DNA of 64,000 bases from Asparagopsis taxiformis (lineage: Eukaryota > Rhodophyta > Florideophyceae > Bonnemaisoniales > Bonnemaisoniaceae), in assembly GCA_030407315.1 (NCBI GenBank), contig JALQPE010000320.1:186001-250000 (forward strand). Direction: 5' to 3'. Positions 1 through 9,401 of this stretch are shown here, one piece after another. Each line of letters begins with the position of its first letter. Position 1 is the first letter of the stretch. A program made the translations under genes and the position numbers. The notes under the pieces are model-generated. The model saw only the letters and a list, made by a program, of their open reading frames with translations, made no database searches and was not told where the DNA came from.

Positions 1-68
1 CTGCTCCCCATCCCCATCCTTCGTCGGGACGTCACGAACGCCATCTACGAGCATCCAAACTCATCAAC

Positions 69-2066
69 ATGGTGAAAATCAGTAACCTCGATCGGCGAAA
101 GTCACTGCGAGCCTTCAAACAACGCGGAATTGTTGTTCATGTCGGTGCTCTGGAAAAACTCTTTGACAAATATTACCAACTCGACTATGCCGACCTTGCG
201 CAATTCCTCGACAGTGTTTTCGATTCCCTGTCACGCCCCGAAGTTGCACCGGATGGTATTCTAACTCAGGACATCGCGGCCTCCGTCGCGGAGCAACTGC
301 AGCGAGAAGCCAATCGTCGCGACGGACAAGCATCTGCCAGCGTCGAGGCGATTGATTCCTTCACAGTTCCCCGATGGCGTCCACAGGCAGTAGCGACGAT
401 CAACATGGGCTTTGCGGGGCGCAGAATTTCCGCCCCGCAAAAGCCAATGGCTGATGCAACTGCCAATGCCAAAGGCGACATGTTTCGCGCACGCTATGAA
501 TTGATGCTCAGCAAGACGCTGCGCAACGAGCAGTTTTCCCCACCCGCTTCTGGCTTGCTGTCGGCCAACAAGGAAAGCCCCTACTTGCAGCTCACTGGCA
601 TTGAAAGTTTGGTCGGCAGCAGAGGTGATCGTTTGGTGCTCGGAATGCTCACCCAGCTGGAGGAGGGAAGCTGGTTTCTCGAAGACCTGAACGGTAGCAT
701 CCGTGTCGATTTGTCCCAGGCTCACGTCACTGCTGGCTTCCATACTGATAGTAGCTTTGTTATTGCCCAGGGACAACTGATCGATATGGACCAAGGCGAT
801 CCTATCTTTCAGATCTTTGCGATGGGGACGCCGCCTCTGGAACGCCGCGAAAGCTCATTAGTAGCACTGGGAAAGGATTCAAACCTGTTCGGTGGACAGT
901 TTGAGCCGTCTGAAGCGTCGACCCTACTTGACCTGGAGAGAGAAGCAGTAGATTCCATGTTTCTCTTTGTCTCAGATGTCGCCCTTGACAACGCTCATGT
1001 CATGGCAGGATTGCGGCATATTTTTGAAGGCTATCTCGAGGATGAAATCATCCCAACTATAGTTGTCTTTATGGGCAATTTCCTGTCGCATCCTTTCGGC
1101 CAGAAGCCCAGCGACATCGCGACGCTATCTGAAAAGTTTACCGAACTTGGCAACATGATCGCAACAGACTTCACGTCAATGGCCGAAGCCACCACCTTTG
1201 TGATTATCCCCGGAATGAATGATCCCGGTCCTGGAAATGTATTGCCGCGCCCGCCTATGCCTAAGATGCTCACGCGGGGGTTTGTCGACGCAATTGGAGA
1301 GGAGAGAGTACACTTTGGTTCGAATCCGTGTCGAATTCGGTACATGACGCAGGAGCTCACAATTCTGCGAGATGACATGATGCAAAAAATGGTGCGACAT
1401 TGCGCAGTGAAGCCGGATCTAGGGGAATCAGGGTTGATGTCCGAACACCTTTTGAAATCATTGGTGGATCAGGCTCATCTTTGTCCTCTTCCTCCTTCCG
1501 CTCGCCCAGTTCTATGGAACCATGATCACGCGCTGTGGCTTTTCCCTATCCCACACACGATCGTGCTCGCGGATAAGACGGAGGGGTACATTTGTAAGTA
1601 TGGCGGTGCACTGGGACTTAACCCGGGTTCTTTCGCGAACGAGTTTTCGTTTTCCATTTATTTGCCGGCAGAAAGAAGGGCGCAACAGTGCTCTTTGGAT
1701 AGCGAAGACATAGCTGGTCGAACTGAGGAACCTGATAAGCAGCAAGAACCGATTGCGTCAGAGGTTCCATACACTCCACTCCCGGGTCAGCCGATCGATT
1801 CTTCTGATGAAGGAGAGGCTATGCGTGAAGCGCCGGAAGATGATGAACGTTCCAGCACTGCTGGTGCGGAAGAATACTCTGCCCACGTTAGCGGACAGGA
1901 GGATGACCAAGAAGATGAGTCGTCAGATGATGATAGTATGCTGGTTCCTGCCGAAGGCCTGGAAAAGCGGGATATGAAGAGCTGGGTTATGGAGTCGGCA
2001 ATAATGGACGAGTCTGGCGGAGCAGAATCGGTGGGAGATGATGAGGAAAATATGCCGCCTGCCTAA
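69..2066 (+). CDS. POLE2: DNA polymerase epsilon subunit B (POLE2/DPB2)
   Basis: Non-catalytic second subunit of the leading-strand replicase Pol epsilon; it bridges the polymerase to the CMG helicase in the nucleus. The 665-residue product has the family order: an N-terminal alpha-helical domain (about 1-85), an OB-fold (about 170-260), and an inactive calcineurin-like phosphoesterase domain (about 290-560). The signature blocks FVIIPGMNDPGP, FGSNPCRI and LWNHDHALWLFP are visible. The family is usually near 530 residues; here a low-complexity Glu/Asp/Ser tail of about 115 residues follows the conserved end. The start is the first in-frame ATG, only 68 bp from the window edge, so the promoter is not seen. 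It converges on the NRAMP gene with 151 bp between stops. No intron is visible. Identity is judged from motif recognition and is very likely. Confidence 0.93.
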   Translation: MVKISNLDRRKSLRAFKQRGIVVHVGALEKLFDKYYQLDYADLAQFLDSVFDSLSRPEVAPDGILTQDIAASVAEQLQREANRRDGQASASVEAIDSFTVPRWRPQAVATINMGFAGRRISAPQKPMADATANAKGDMFRARYELMLSKTLRNEQFSPPASGLLSANKESPYLQLTGIESLVGSRGDRLVLGMLTQLEEGSWFLEDLNGSIRVDLSQAHVTAGFHTDSSFVIAQGQLIDMDQGDPIFQIFAMGTPPLERRESSLVALGKDSNLFGGQFEPSEASTLLDLEREAVDSMFLFVSDVALDNAHVMAGLRHIFEGYLEDEIIPTIVVFMGNFLSHPFGQKPSDIATLSEKFTELGNMIATDFTSMAEATTFVIIPGMNDPGPGNVLPRPPMPKMLTRGFVDAIGEERVHFGSNPCRIRYMTQELTILRDDMMQKMVRHCAVKPDLGESGLMSEHLLKSLVDQAHLCPLPPSARPVLWNHDHALWLFPIPHTIVLADKTEGYICKYGGALGLNPGSFANEFSFSIYLPAERRAQQCSLDSEDIAGRTEEPDKQQEPIASEVPYTPLPGQPIDSSDEGEAMREAPEDDERSSTAGAEEYSAHVSGQEDDQEDESSDDDSMLVPAEGLEKRDMKSWVMESAIMDESGGAESVGDDEENMPPA

Positions 2067-2217
2067 TCTCATTCATCATTTTTATTCTTCGAATGTCTGT
2101 TAACATGTGTATAATCTTGAACCGTGGCAGATATCTTTCCGTAATTTACAGAAGATATTGTAATAGTACCGAATGTTAGCTCTACAATGTACATATGTCC
2201 AGTCCGTGGCTCATGTC

Positions 2218-3933
2218 TCACGGGTTCTTTGCCCTTCTCGTAAGTCGTAGTTGGTCCTTTTCAAGAAGATCTATATCATCGTCCTCTACTAGGGAGAAAT
2301 GTTGACCATGATCAAACGGTATCGAAGTAGTTATTGGAGAGGGTTGTACAGGTTCGCTTCCAAGCGGGGAGCCCAGCGAGTCTAGTTCAAAATCATCTTC
2401 TCCAACACCAAATTCCGTGTCGCCCAATCGATACACCGGCGATGAGCCGCCCTTTTCCGGACGTAACGCAATCCAAGCGAGGAAGGTCATAACGAGAAGA
2501 AAAATTGGTGTGCCTAAACCGAGAATGAAAATTTTGTCTACCATGCTTCCAGTTTGGACACCGTTTACTATCGCTTGCACAACGTAGGCTATGTTCAGGC
2601 AGACGGTTATCCCTGCGGCACCCCACGCGAGCAGGGATATGAGGCGCGAGTTTTGGAAATCGTTCATGCGTCTTGAGGAATTTGTGAAGCGAATCATCGG
2701 GACGATTGCAAACGGAAGTTGCAGTGAGAGAACGACTTGACACATGATGAGAAGCTGGTATGTGCCTGCATCGCCCATAACGGAGATGATGATCAGCGCG
2801 GGAACGATGGCAAATAAACGAGTGACCAGACGGCGAATAATCGGCGGTGCGCGAAAGTCGAGAAAACCTTCCATGACATATTGACCAGCGAGCGTTCCGC
2901 ACAGAGTAGAACTCTGGCCAGAAGCGATGAGAGCTACGCCGAACAAAACTGGGGCGAGCTCGATTTTGCCCAGTTTCACGCCTGTGTTCTCGAGCAAATG
3001 GTAAGCTTCGGTGAGCGTTGTAACTTCAATACCATTGGTCCAAAAGTTGGCGGCGGCGATGATCAGGATGGCGCAATTAATGAAGAGCGCGGCATTCAAT
3101 GCTACAGCGGTGTCGATGAGGTTGTATTTACATTCGGCGCGTAGAGTGGCTGGCCTCCGGTCCGGCACCCTCTCAATGACGAGGGCGGAGTGGAGATAAA
3201 AGTTGTGCGGCATAATGGTTGCTCCCACGATGCCGGTTGCCACGTAGAGACTTTTGGAATCGAGTCGGGGAACGATGATGCCTTTCGCAACCTGTGCGAC
3301 ATCGGGGGACGACATGAACAGCTCGACGATGAAACATATCGATATGAGACCAAGAAAGACGAATATCAACTGCTCAACACGTCTCATACCGTGATTCTGC
3401 GCTGCAAGAAGCAAGAAGGTATCGAGTGCTGTCAGAACAACAGCAACTATGAGCGGAATTCCGAAAAGCAAGTTTATGCCGATGGCAGTTCCCAGTACTT
3501 CAGTTAGATCTGTGGCAATAATAGCAAGTTCTGCCAGCACCCAGAGCGCATACGTTGCGACACGGGGGTATTCGTCTCTGCACAGCTCTGCCAAATGGCA
3601 TCGGGTGACGATTCCCATGCGTGCGGCGAGCACTTGCAGGAGAAGGGCCATGAAGTTTGCAAGAATGAGAACCCATAACAATTTGTAACCAAATTTGCTG
3701 CCGCCTTCAATGTCGGTAGCCCAGTTGCCGGGGTCTAGATAGCCGATAGAGACGAGGAAAGCGGGACCCAGATGGGCGAGAATGCCCTTCCAGGAGACGT
3801 CACGGGTTGCATACGGGTCTGTTTGATGCTCGGGAGTGCTGCCTGGAGGCTGAAACATGAAATCTTCCTCATCGCTTGCGGTGGGATCGCCGAAAGCAAC
3901 CTCGAGTGCATCGCGGCGTCTCTCTGGTCCCAT
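2218..3933 (-). CDS. NRAMP-family divalent metal transporter
   Basis: Proton-coupled importer of Mn2+/Fe2+ and related divalent metals in the plasma or vacuolar membrane. The 571-residue protein has about 11-12 hydrophobic segments. The TM1 metal motif DPGN lies at residues 67-70 and the TM6 motif MPHN at 241-244, including the methionine that favours transition metals over Ca2+ in this family. The transport loop after TM8 (GQSSTLCGTLAGQ) is also present. The N-terminal 45 residues and the C-terminal 90 residues are hydrophilic and acidic, as expected for cytosolic tails. The start is the ATG at 3933, followed by the first conserved block about 45 residues later. Whether it sits in the plasma membrane or an endomembrane cannot be told from the sequence. 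Confidence 0.93.
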   Translation of the reverse strand: MGPERRRDALEVAFGDPTASDEEDFMFQPPGSTPEHQTDPYATRDVSWKGILAHLGPAFLVSIGYLDPGNWATDIEGGSKFGYKLLWVLILANFMALLLQVLAARMGIVTRCHLAELCRDEYPRVATYALWVLAELAIIATDLTEVLGTAIGINLLFGIPLIVAVVLTALDTFLLLAAQNHGMRRVEQLIFVFLGLISICFIVELFMSSPDVAQVAKGIIVPRLDSKSLYVATGIVGATIMPHNFYLHSALVIERVPDRRPATLRAECKYNLIDTAVALNAALFINCAILIIAAANFWTNGIEVTTLTEAYHLLENTGVKLGKIELAPVLFGVALIASGQSSTLCGTLAGQYVMEGFLDFRAPPIIRRLVTRLFAIVPALIIISVMGDAGTYQLLIMCQVVLSLQLPFAIVPMIRFTNSSRRMNDFQNSRLISLLAWGAAGITVCLNIAYVVQAIVNGVQTGSMVDKIFILGLGTPIFLLVMTFLAWIALRPEKGGSSPVYRLGDTEFGVGEDDFELDSLGSPLGSEPVQPSPITTSIPFDHGQHFSLVEDDDIDLLEKDQLRLTRRAKNP

Positions 3934-4196
3934 TGGATGACTGTTGGTTCTAGGTCGGTGGTGGGCTAAGTAGGATAGTTGAAGCAGCCCATGAGTTGGG
4001 GAAATGGATCGAGTGCGATGTCTTGGTACGCTGTTGGACTAAGTTTTGAAGCGATACTTTGCATGACTCGGCGCATGTTGAGTACAGCGAGTACAATTGA
4101 TATGATTTTTGGATATTTTCAAAGGGTCATTACACTAACTTTTACACTTGTTTACCACAACCAGTAATCGTCAACACACCATGACAAGTATGCACC

Positions 4197-5546
4197 CTAT
4201 CGCAGCGTAACCGCCTTGTCGAACAGCGAATGAATAACTCGGTCCATGTTAATCAGAGTATCCAACCCAGTTTCGTACGTCTTCGACAACGGTAGATCAT
4301 CATAGACAATGAGGCATCCCGCTCCCTGATCCAGGATCCCATTCAATTTCTTATCCAAAATCATCTGCGAAAGCTTGGACTCGACATCGTGCAATTCCAG
4401 ATTGATCAGCTTGGCCACATGTCCAATCTCAACTCTCGAGAAGGGCTCAATCAGCCGCAGCAAGTTCTGCTCCTTCAGCGCATCGTAAAGCGCGTTCAAA
4501 TGCGCATGCACAATAGGGTCATCCACCAATTCCCCCTTGAAATCCTTGAGCGTTCTTTCAAACGATTCCAGACTTCGTTCCGAATGCGCCTTTGCCACAG
4601 AAACCATAGCATCCACTTCACGACCAGCATATTTCAACGCCACACTGCCATTCACAATGCCCGACACGTCCTGCGCATTACCCGTCATGATCTTGGACAG
4701 AAGCATGTACTTCAAATTACTCACAGCGCGATCGTCCTCCAGACTCATGAACCCCTCGAATCCCTCATAGAAATATGAAAACGCTGTCTTGTAGTCCTTT
4801 TCCTCGGCGGCAATAATGCCCGCCTGCATGTCGATCTCAGCCTGCAGTCCCAATGGCACATAGATAGAATTTGCAGTCGTTCGCGCCGACGTCAATGCGG
4901 CACGCGCCTTGGGGATATTGCGCAACGCATGGTGAATACGCGACTCGACCAGTTGAATCTCCAGCAAATGCGCCTTATCATCCAGTCGCTTCACCTCGCG
5001 CAACAGCTCTGTGATAATGTTGAGCGCTTCCGCATAACGCGAATTGAGCAAATAGAGCGACGCAAGACGGCCCTCGACTCTCTGTCGCAGAAAGGTGCGC
5101 TTCTCTTCGCGACACCACTGGATCGTTTCGCGGCATAGTGCGAATTGCAGCTCGGCGGCGTCTTCGGCTTTCGAAACAGCATCTAGTAGACCGCGTACAA
5201 TCTTTGCTGTTTTTGCTTTTGCGATGGTCGAGAAGAACGAGCGCAGGTTTTTGAGGAGTTGAGAAACTTTTTGCGGATGGCCTGTTTTTACAAAGAGCTC
5301 TGCCAGCTTGAGAATGGCAGCTTCTTTGACCTTGGCGACGTCTTCTTCAGGGGCGGTGGTCGGATCTGTGGATGTAACATCTTCGGAATTGATGATCTCA
5401 AGATATAATGCCTCTGATTGTGCAGGATCGGTGGCTTTGTCCGCTTCGGAAAGTTTGGCGGTTAGCGGCCCTTCCACAACTTGCTCGGTCTGTTCCGGGG
5501 GCGTGGTGGTGGCCATGTCGACATCTTCTGATGGTACAGCTGGCAT
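4197..5546 (-). CDS. RPN5: 26S proteasome regulatory subunit Rpn5 (PSMD12)
   Basis: Structural PCI subunit of the 19S lid; it helps position the deubiquitinase Rpn11 over the substrate channel. The 449 residues match the usual family length (about 445-456). The protein is alpha-helical throughout, with TPR-like solenoid helices (about 60-300) followed by the C-terminal PCI winged helix (about 300-420, with the block RLIEPFSRVEIGHVAKLI). The ending, with a long helix and DRVIHSLFDKAVTLR, is typical of Rpn5. The N-terminal 45 residues are acidic and poorly conserved. The first ATG at 5546 gives the full-length protein. It is divergent from the first Sec14-like gene across an 878 bp spacer. Confidence 0.9.
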   Translation of the reverse strand: MPAVPSEDVDMATTTPPEQTEQVVEGPLTAKLSEADKATDPAQSEALYLEIINSEDVTSTDPTTAPEEDVAKVKEAAILKLAELFVKTGHPQKVSQLLKNLRSFFSTIAKAKTAKIVRGLLDAVSKAEDAAELQFALCRETIQWCREEKRTFLRQRVEGRLASLYLLNSRYAEALNIITELLREVKRLDDKAHLLEIQLVESRIHHALRNIPKARAALTSARTTANSIYVPLGLQAEIDMQAGIIAAEEKDYKTAFSYFYEGFEGFMSLEDDRAVSNLKYMLLSKIMTGNAQDVSGIVNGSVALKYAGREVDAMVSVAKAHSERSLESFERTLKDFKGELVDDPIVHAHLNALYDALKEQNLLRLIEPFSRVEIGHVAKLINLELHDVESKLSQMILDKKLNGILDQGAGCLIVYDDLPLSKTYETGLDTLINMDRVIHSLFDKAVTLR

Positions 5547-6424
5547 CTTTTCGGGTAGCGTTTAGTCAGATGTGCTCGTTGGCGTAATTTCGCTGCTCGG
5601 AACGGCGTGTCGCAGAAGTGGTAATGACGGAGAGTTGAAGCAAAGATAACAATGAGAACTAAAAACAGCTGTTTGTGTTGCGAGATGGCAATCAATGCGG
5701 GACTGAGTAGTGAGCAATACGTTGATAAGCGTCTACATGGCACACGTGTCCAATTTTCTCGCCATTGCCTTCCAACATGAACCGGCCAGTTTCTGCTGTC
5801 CGTAATTTGGACTACTTGCTTGCCATATTTGAAAAATATTTGAAAAGTTTTGGCAATGCAATCCACAATGTACAGCAATGTTTCCCGCACGTCAGAGCGG
5901 GGGCGCTGTCCGTGTCGATATAGACCTGACAAATATGCAGTGTTCGATGGAACGGGGGTGTCACTGGGAGTGGCATGTAACTGATAAGCGAGACAAGCAA
6001 TGCAAAGTTTCGCAGCCCTCCAGCACATGACAATGCAAGGTTCTCAGGGAGGGTATCTGGTATCATAAATATCTCTGCCGCAGGCGAGTGAAATCAAAGA
6101 AACACCATCGTGCCAACCATCGATTCAGATTTATCGTGTGAGGCAGCACATTGACGGTGCAGCAATGATAGCGACTCATCGGTGTACTCCCAACTCGCTT
6201 TTATCAATGAGCAAACCATATTAAACCTCCCACAACGCACCCAAACAACCGCGCCAAACAAGCCACAAGAACAAGTGTGAAGCGACGTCTGCAACGCGCC
6301 AAAGACGCACCACTGTCTACAAACAATCCGCTGTCATACACCGGAGCGCGCAAAATACAAAATATTTCGGCACAAATCACTGTCACAACCTCGCGTCCCA
6401 AACGGATCCAGCACGACACCCGCA
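5547..6424. other. Divergent intergenic region, Rpn5 / Sec14-like gene
   Basis: 878 bp between two gene starts, so it should hold both promoters. Short AT-rich patches occur at 5821-5850 and 6349-6368. An open frame on the minus strand (5812-6066) has no splice, domain or composition support. No RNA gene is seen. Confidence 0.5.
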
Positions 6425-7276
6425 ATGAGCTCACTGTTCAAGTGGAGCAGCAGCACAAGCGCGGCGCCAGAGGACGCGCCACTGGACGCGCTGCCGGCGA
6501 CGGAGCGCTCTGGACTGGCGGAGCTGTCGGTACGTTTCAGCTCTGCACTAGCGTCGTCGGATCTCGGTGCGGACGATGCGTGGCGTCATCTGACGGCGCG
6601 TCAGACGGACGAGCTATGTCTACGCTTCCTGCGTCTGCACAATCTGCAGGTCGACAAGGCGGACGCGCAGATACGACGCGTGGTGGCGTGGCGCGCGGCG
6701 CAACAGCCGGCGACATGGAGTCTGAAGGATGCGCAGGGGCGACATGTCGGGATTCCACTGGCGATTTTGGACGCGCGTGGACTCGACGATGAGTTGCTGA
6801 TCTACGCGCCGGTGCAATGGTACGTCAAGAGCGGGGTGGATCACGCGGCGCAGCAGACGGGCGTCAAGGCGCTGTTTGAACAGCTGGTGTACGCGCGCGA
6901 CGGACGACAGGCGCGATGCGGGATTATGATTGTGGATTTTGAGGCGTTGAGTTATCGAAATGTGGATCTGGTGGCGACGAAGAATGGGATTGGAATATTT
7001 ATGGACTATTATCCAGAGGTGATGAAGAGGATTTTGTTTGTCAATTTTCCCAAGTTTATGAAGGGCGTTTGGAAGATGATTGTGCCGTTGTTGGACACGC
7101 GCACGGTGAACCGTGTGCAGTGGCATTCGAGCGATGAGACGATTCGCAGTGAATTGGACAAGTACTTTGCGAAGAGTCAGCTGCCGACCTGGCTGGGCGG
7201 CAGTGTTGGCGACGAGCACGACCCTCAAGTGCTCTTGTTTACGGGTGATAAAGTCAAGCCATCACTGCACTTGTGA
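6425..7276 (+). CDS. CRAL-TRIO (Sec14-like) lipid-binding protein, copy 1
   Basis: Predicted cytosolic lipid-exchange or lipid-sensing protein of the Sec14 superfamily. The 283 residues contain the CRAL-TRIO N-terminal helical region (about 40-95, with the FLRLHNLQVDKA block) and the lipid-binding lobe (about 105-255, including MIVDFEALSYRNVDL, the YYPEVMKRILFVNFPKFMKGVWKMIVPLLD block and LPTWLGG). No GOLD, PH or membrane segment is present. The N-terminus is short and Ser/Ala-rich. The next gene downstream is a clear paralogue in the same orientation, 296 bp away, so this is a local tandem duplication. Ligand and partner are unknown. The GC-rich 5' half (6430-6900) contrasts with the AT-richer 3' half. 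Confidence 0.87.
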   Translation: MSSLFKWSSSTSAAPEDAPLDALPATERSGLAELSVRFSSALASSDLGADDAWRHLTARQTDELCLRFLRLHNLQVDKADAQIRRVVAWRAAQQPATWSLKDAQGRHVGIPLAILDARGLDDELLIYAPVQWYVKSGVDHAAQQTGVKALFEQLVYARDGRQARCGIMIVDFEALSYRNVDLVATKNGIGIFMDYYPEVMKRILFVNFPKFMKGVWKMIVPLLDTRTVNRVQWHSSDETIRSELDKYFAKSQLPTWLGGSVGDEHDPQVLLFTGDKVKPSLHL

Positions 7277-7572
7277 TACGTATCCGCAGTTTACATTTTG
7301 GCCCAATCACACGGTAATCCACCGGGCCCATTTGGGCTATATAGAAATATGACAACCTTCCGATAGGCGGCTAACATTAGGGCCAATTCATAATCGTGAC
7401 ACCAGACGACCAATCACCTCATTGGCCACGTTGAAACGCCTAAATCAACCACTTGAATTGCACGGTCAAAATTTAAATTTGGCGCATCTAGACACACCAC
7501 ACTCCCAATTCCACTCAACCACCCCAAACGCCATGACGAACGCCGGTCCACCCCGTCCCTTTGCACACCGCC
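7277..7572. other. Spacer between tandem Sec14-like genes
   Basis: 296 bp with a TATATAG sequence near 7334-7341, about 235 bp upstream of the second copy's ATG. AT-rich tracts lie around 7466-7480. It probably carries the terminator of copy 1 and the promoter of copy 2. Confidence 0.4.
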
Positions 7573-8439
7573 ATGAGCAGCTACCTCCCGTCATTAAAAT
7601 GGACGACGACGCCATCACGCCCGCCAATCGCGACCGACGCGCCACTAAGCGCGCTACCGGCGCATGAATCCGCCGCACTGGCAGCGCTGGACGCAGAGCT
7701 AAGCGACGCGCTCCAACAGCTAGTCGAAAAGCTGCCATGCGACGATCCGTGGCGTCACATCCACACAAACGACGCCTCGCGTCGACACCATCTCCTACGA
7801 TTCCTGCGTTTCAACTCGCTCGACGTCGCCAAAGCGGGCGCGCATATCGAAGCCATGCTGCGCTGGCGCGTCGAATCACATCCGACACTGATCCCCGCCG
7901 ACTGCGTGCACGGCCTGCCCGCCGGCATGCCCGTCGCGCGTCTGCGCGCCGTCGGCTCCCGCGGCGAGCTGCTCTTCTTCGCTGCCGCTGCGCGCTACGT
8001 GCGCAAGGCGGCCGTCAGCGTCGAGCAGCTGCGCGCGACGACGCGCATGTTCGAAGACGTGGTGCATGCGGACGGTTGTGGACGCGCGGCGGCTGTTGTG
8101 GATTTCAGCGGGTTTGGCGCGAGACATGTGGATCTTGTCGGGTTGAAACGCGGCGTGTCGTTGTATGTGAATTATTATCCCGAGGCGTTTTATAAAGTGC
8201 TGCTTGTGAATTATCCAAAGCTGCTGTATGGGGTGTGGAAGATCATCGCGCCGATGCTCGACGAACGCACGGTGAGTCGCGTGATTTGGATCGCGCCCGG
8301 TGAGAGCGTTGTCGAACAATTGGAGGCGTTTGATCGCGCGCAATTGCCGAGCTGGTTGGGCGGAGAGGCGCTCGATGAGGATGTCGAGTTGTTGAATGGT
8401 GATGTCGTGCAGACGAGCGAATTGGGCGACAGGTTTTGA
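7573..8439 (+). CDS. CRAL-TRIO (Sec14-like) lipid-binding protein, copy 2
   Basis: Paralogue of the preceding gene with the same organisation: Ser-rich start MSSYLPSLKW, helical N-lobe with LLRFLRFNSLDVAKA, then a CRAL-TRIO lobe with AAVVDFSGFGARHVDLVGLKRGV, NYYPEAFYKVLLVNYPKLLYGVWKIIAPMLD and LPSWLGG. The start is the ATG at 7573, not the in-frame TTG at 7561, because copy 1 also begins MSS at the same distance from the core. The product is 288 residues. The 5' half is strongly GC-rich and Arg/Ala-rich. Divergence between the copies is large outside the lipid lobe, so the duplication is not recent. Likely a phospholipid or other lipophilic-ligand transfer protein; the ligand is unknown. Confidence 0.87.
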   Translation: MSSYLPSLKWTTTPSRPPIATDAPLSALPAHESAALAALDAELSDALQQLVEKLPCDDPWRHIHTNDASRRHHLLRFLRFNSLDVAKAGAHIEAMLRWRVESHPTLIPADCVHGLPAGMPVARLRAVGSRGELLFFAAAARYVRKAAVSVEQLRATTRMFEDVVHADGCGRAAAVVDFSGFGARHVDLVGLKRGVSLYVNYYPEAFYKVLLVNYPKLLYGVWKIIAPMLDERTVSRVIWIAPGESVVEQLEAFDRAQLPSWLGGEALDEDVELLNGDVVQTSELGDRF

Positions 8440-8681
8440 AGGTACAGGCGCTACTGTCAACTGAGCAGGTGGTATTGTTGCACGACTTGTCAGGTCACGC
8501 GTAAGCGCCTCCTAGTCCAGACGTACTGTTTGTTTGTACACGTTTTTGCACACGTCATATCGCGCACACCAAACCAAACTGCATGGAAACAAAAATTGTA
8601 TCCACCAATTCCATCACTGTATTTCTTCGCGTGCACCATCAACAGTGCAAGCATCGCTGCATCCCATCGGCTCGCTCGCTC

Positions 8682-9353
8682 ATGCCGCCGCCGCGCAAGC
8701 TCGTCACTCTCGGCGATGTCACCATAGACACGGATGATGTCGCTCTCCTCATGCCGCCCGCATGGCTCAATGATCAGATTATTTCCTTCTGGCTCGAACA
8801 TCTTCGTATTCATCAGCTAAACAGCAATCCATCCGTTGCAATTCTGCTCCCAAACCTTGTCTATTTGCTCTCCGTCTCCGCCCCGGACGACCAGTCCGCC
8901 TTGCTCGCTTCACTTGAGATCCGCGATAAACACCTCGTCCTCTTCCCGCTCAATGATGCCGCACAGCTCGTGACTCATTCGTCTACCGCAGGCACCCATT
9001 GGAGTCTGCTCGTCTTGCAACCTGCACTCAATCAATTCTTCCATCTAGATTCGCTCGCCTCGAGTCCCAACACAGACACCGCCAAATCCCTTGTCGACAT
9101 GCTCACCCGCTCCCTACACCTCTGCGAGCCGTCCTTGTCGCAGCCCACTGTCGGTGTGCAAACAAACTCATACGACTGCGGAGCCTACCTCTGTCTGTTT
9201 GCCGAACATGTCGTGCAGCAATTCCTCCGCTCCCTCCCCATGCATCAGCTGTACAGCTCGCGTCCGCCGCCCACCGCCGCCGACGTCGAGCAAAAACGCC
9301 AGCAGATTGGACAGCTCGCATGCCAGCTCATCCAGACACACCGTCGATCGTAA
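8682..9353 (+). CDS. NEDP1/SENP8-type Ulp1 cysteine protease
   Basis: Predicted deneddylase (C48 family) that processes the ubiquitin-like modifier NEDD8/RUB or removes it from cullins. The 223-residue protein is little more than the catalytic domain, like SENP8. Catalytic residues are visible in order: His106 (GTHWSLLVL), Asp123 (FFHLDSL), Gln160 and Cys166 (VGVQTNSYDCGAYLC). The N-terminal PPAWLNDQIISFWLEHL block matches the substrate-binding start of the family. An ATG at 8583 is in frame, but the one at 8682 aligns with the start of SENP8 and is preferred. A SUMO-specific Ulp1 is a less likely alternative because the long N-terminal regulatory region of those enzymes is missing. It converges on the next gene with 48 bp between stops. 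Confidence 0.85.
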   Translation: MPPPRKLVTLGDVTIDTDDVALLMPPAWLNDQIISFWLEHLRIHQLNSNPSVAILLPNLVYLLSVSAPDDQSALLASLEIRDKHLVLFPLNDAAQLVTHSSTAGTHWSLLVLQPALNQFFHLDSLASSPNTDTAKSLVDMLTRSLHLCEPSLSQPTVGVQTNSYDCGAYLCLFAEHVVQQFLRSLPMHQLYSSRPPPTAADVEQKRQQIGQLACQLIQTHRRS

Positions 9354-9401
9354 AACGTATTTTAATATTGTAGATATACACACTCTAAACACACGCTTGT
9401 A

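Noticed and set aside
1314..1330. GGTTCGAATCCG, a tRNA T-loop look-alike
   Set aside because: It lies inside the POLE2 coding region in frame, and no acceptor stem or anticodon arm can be drawn around it.
5812..6066. 84-codon minus-strand frame upstream of Rpn5
   Set aside because: No homology or conserved features, and it sits in a promoter interval.
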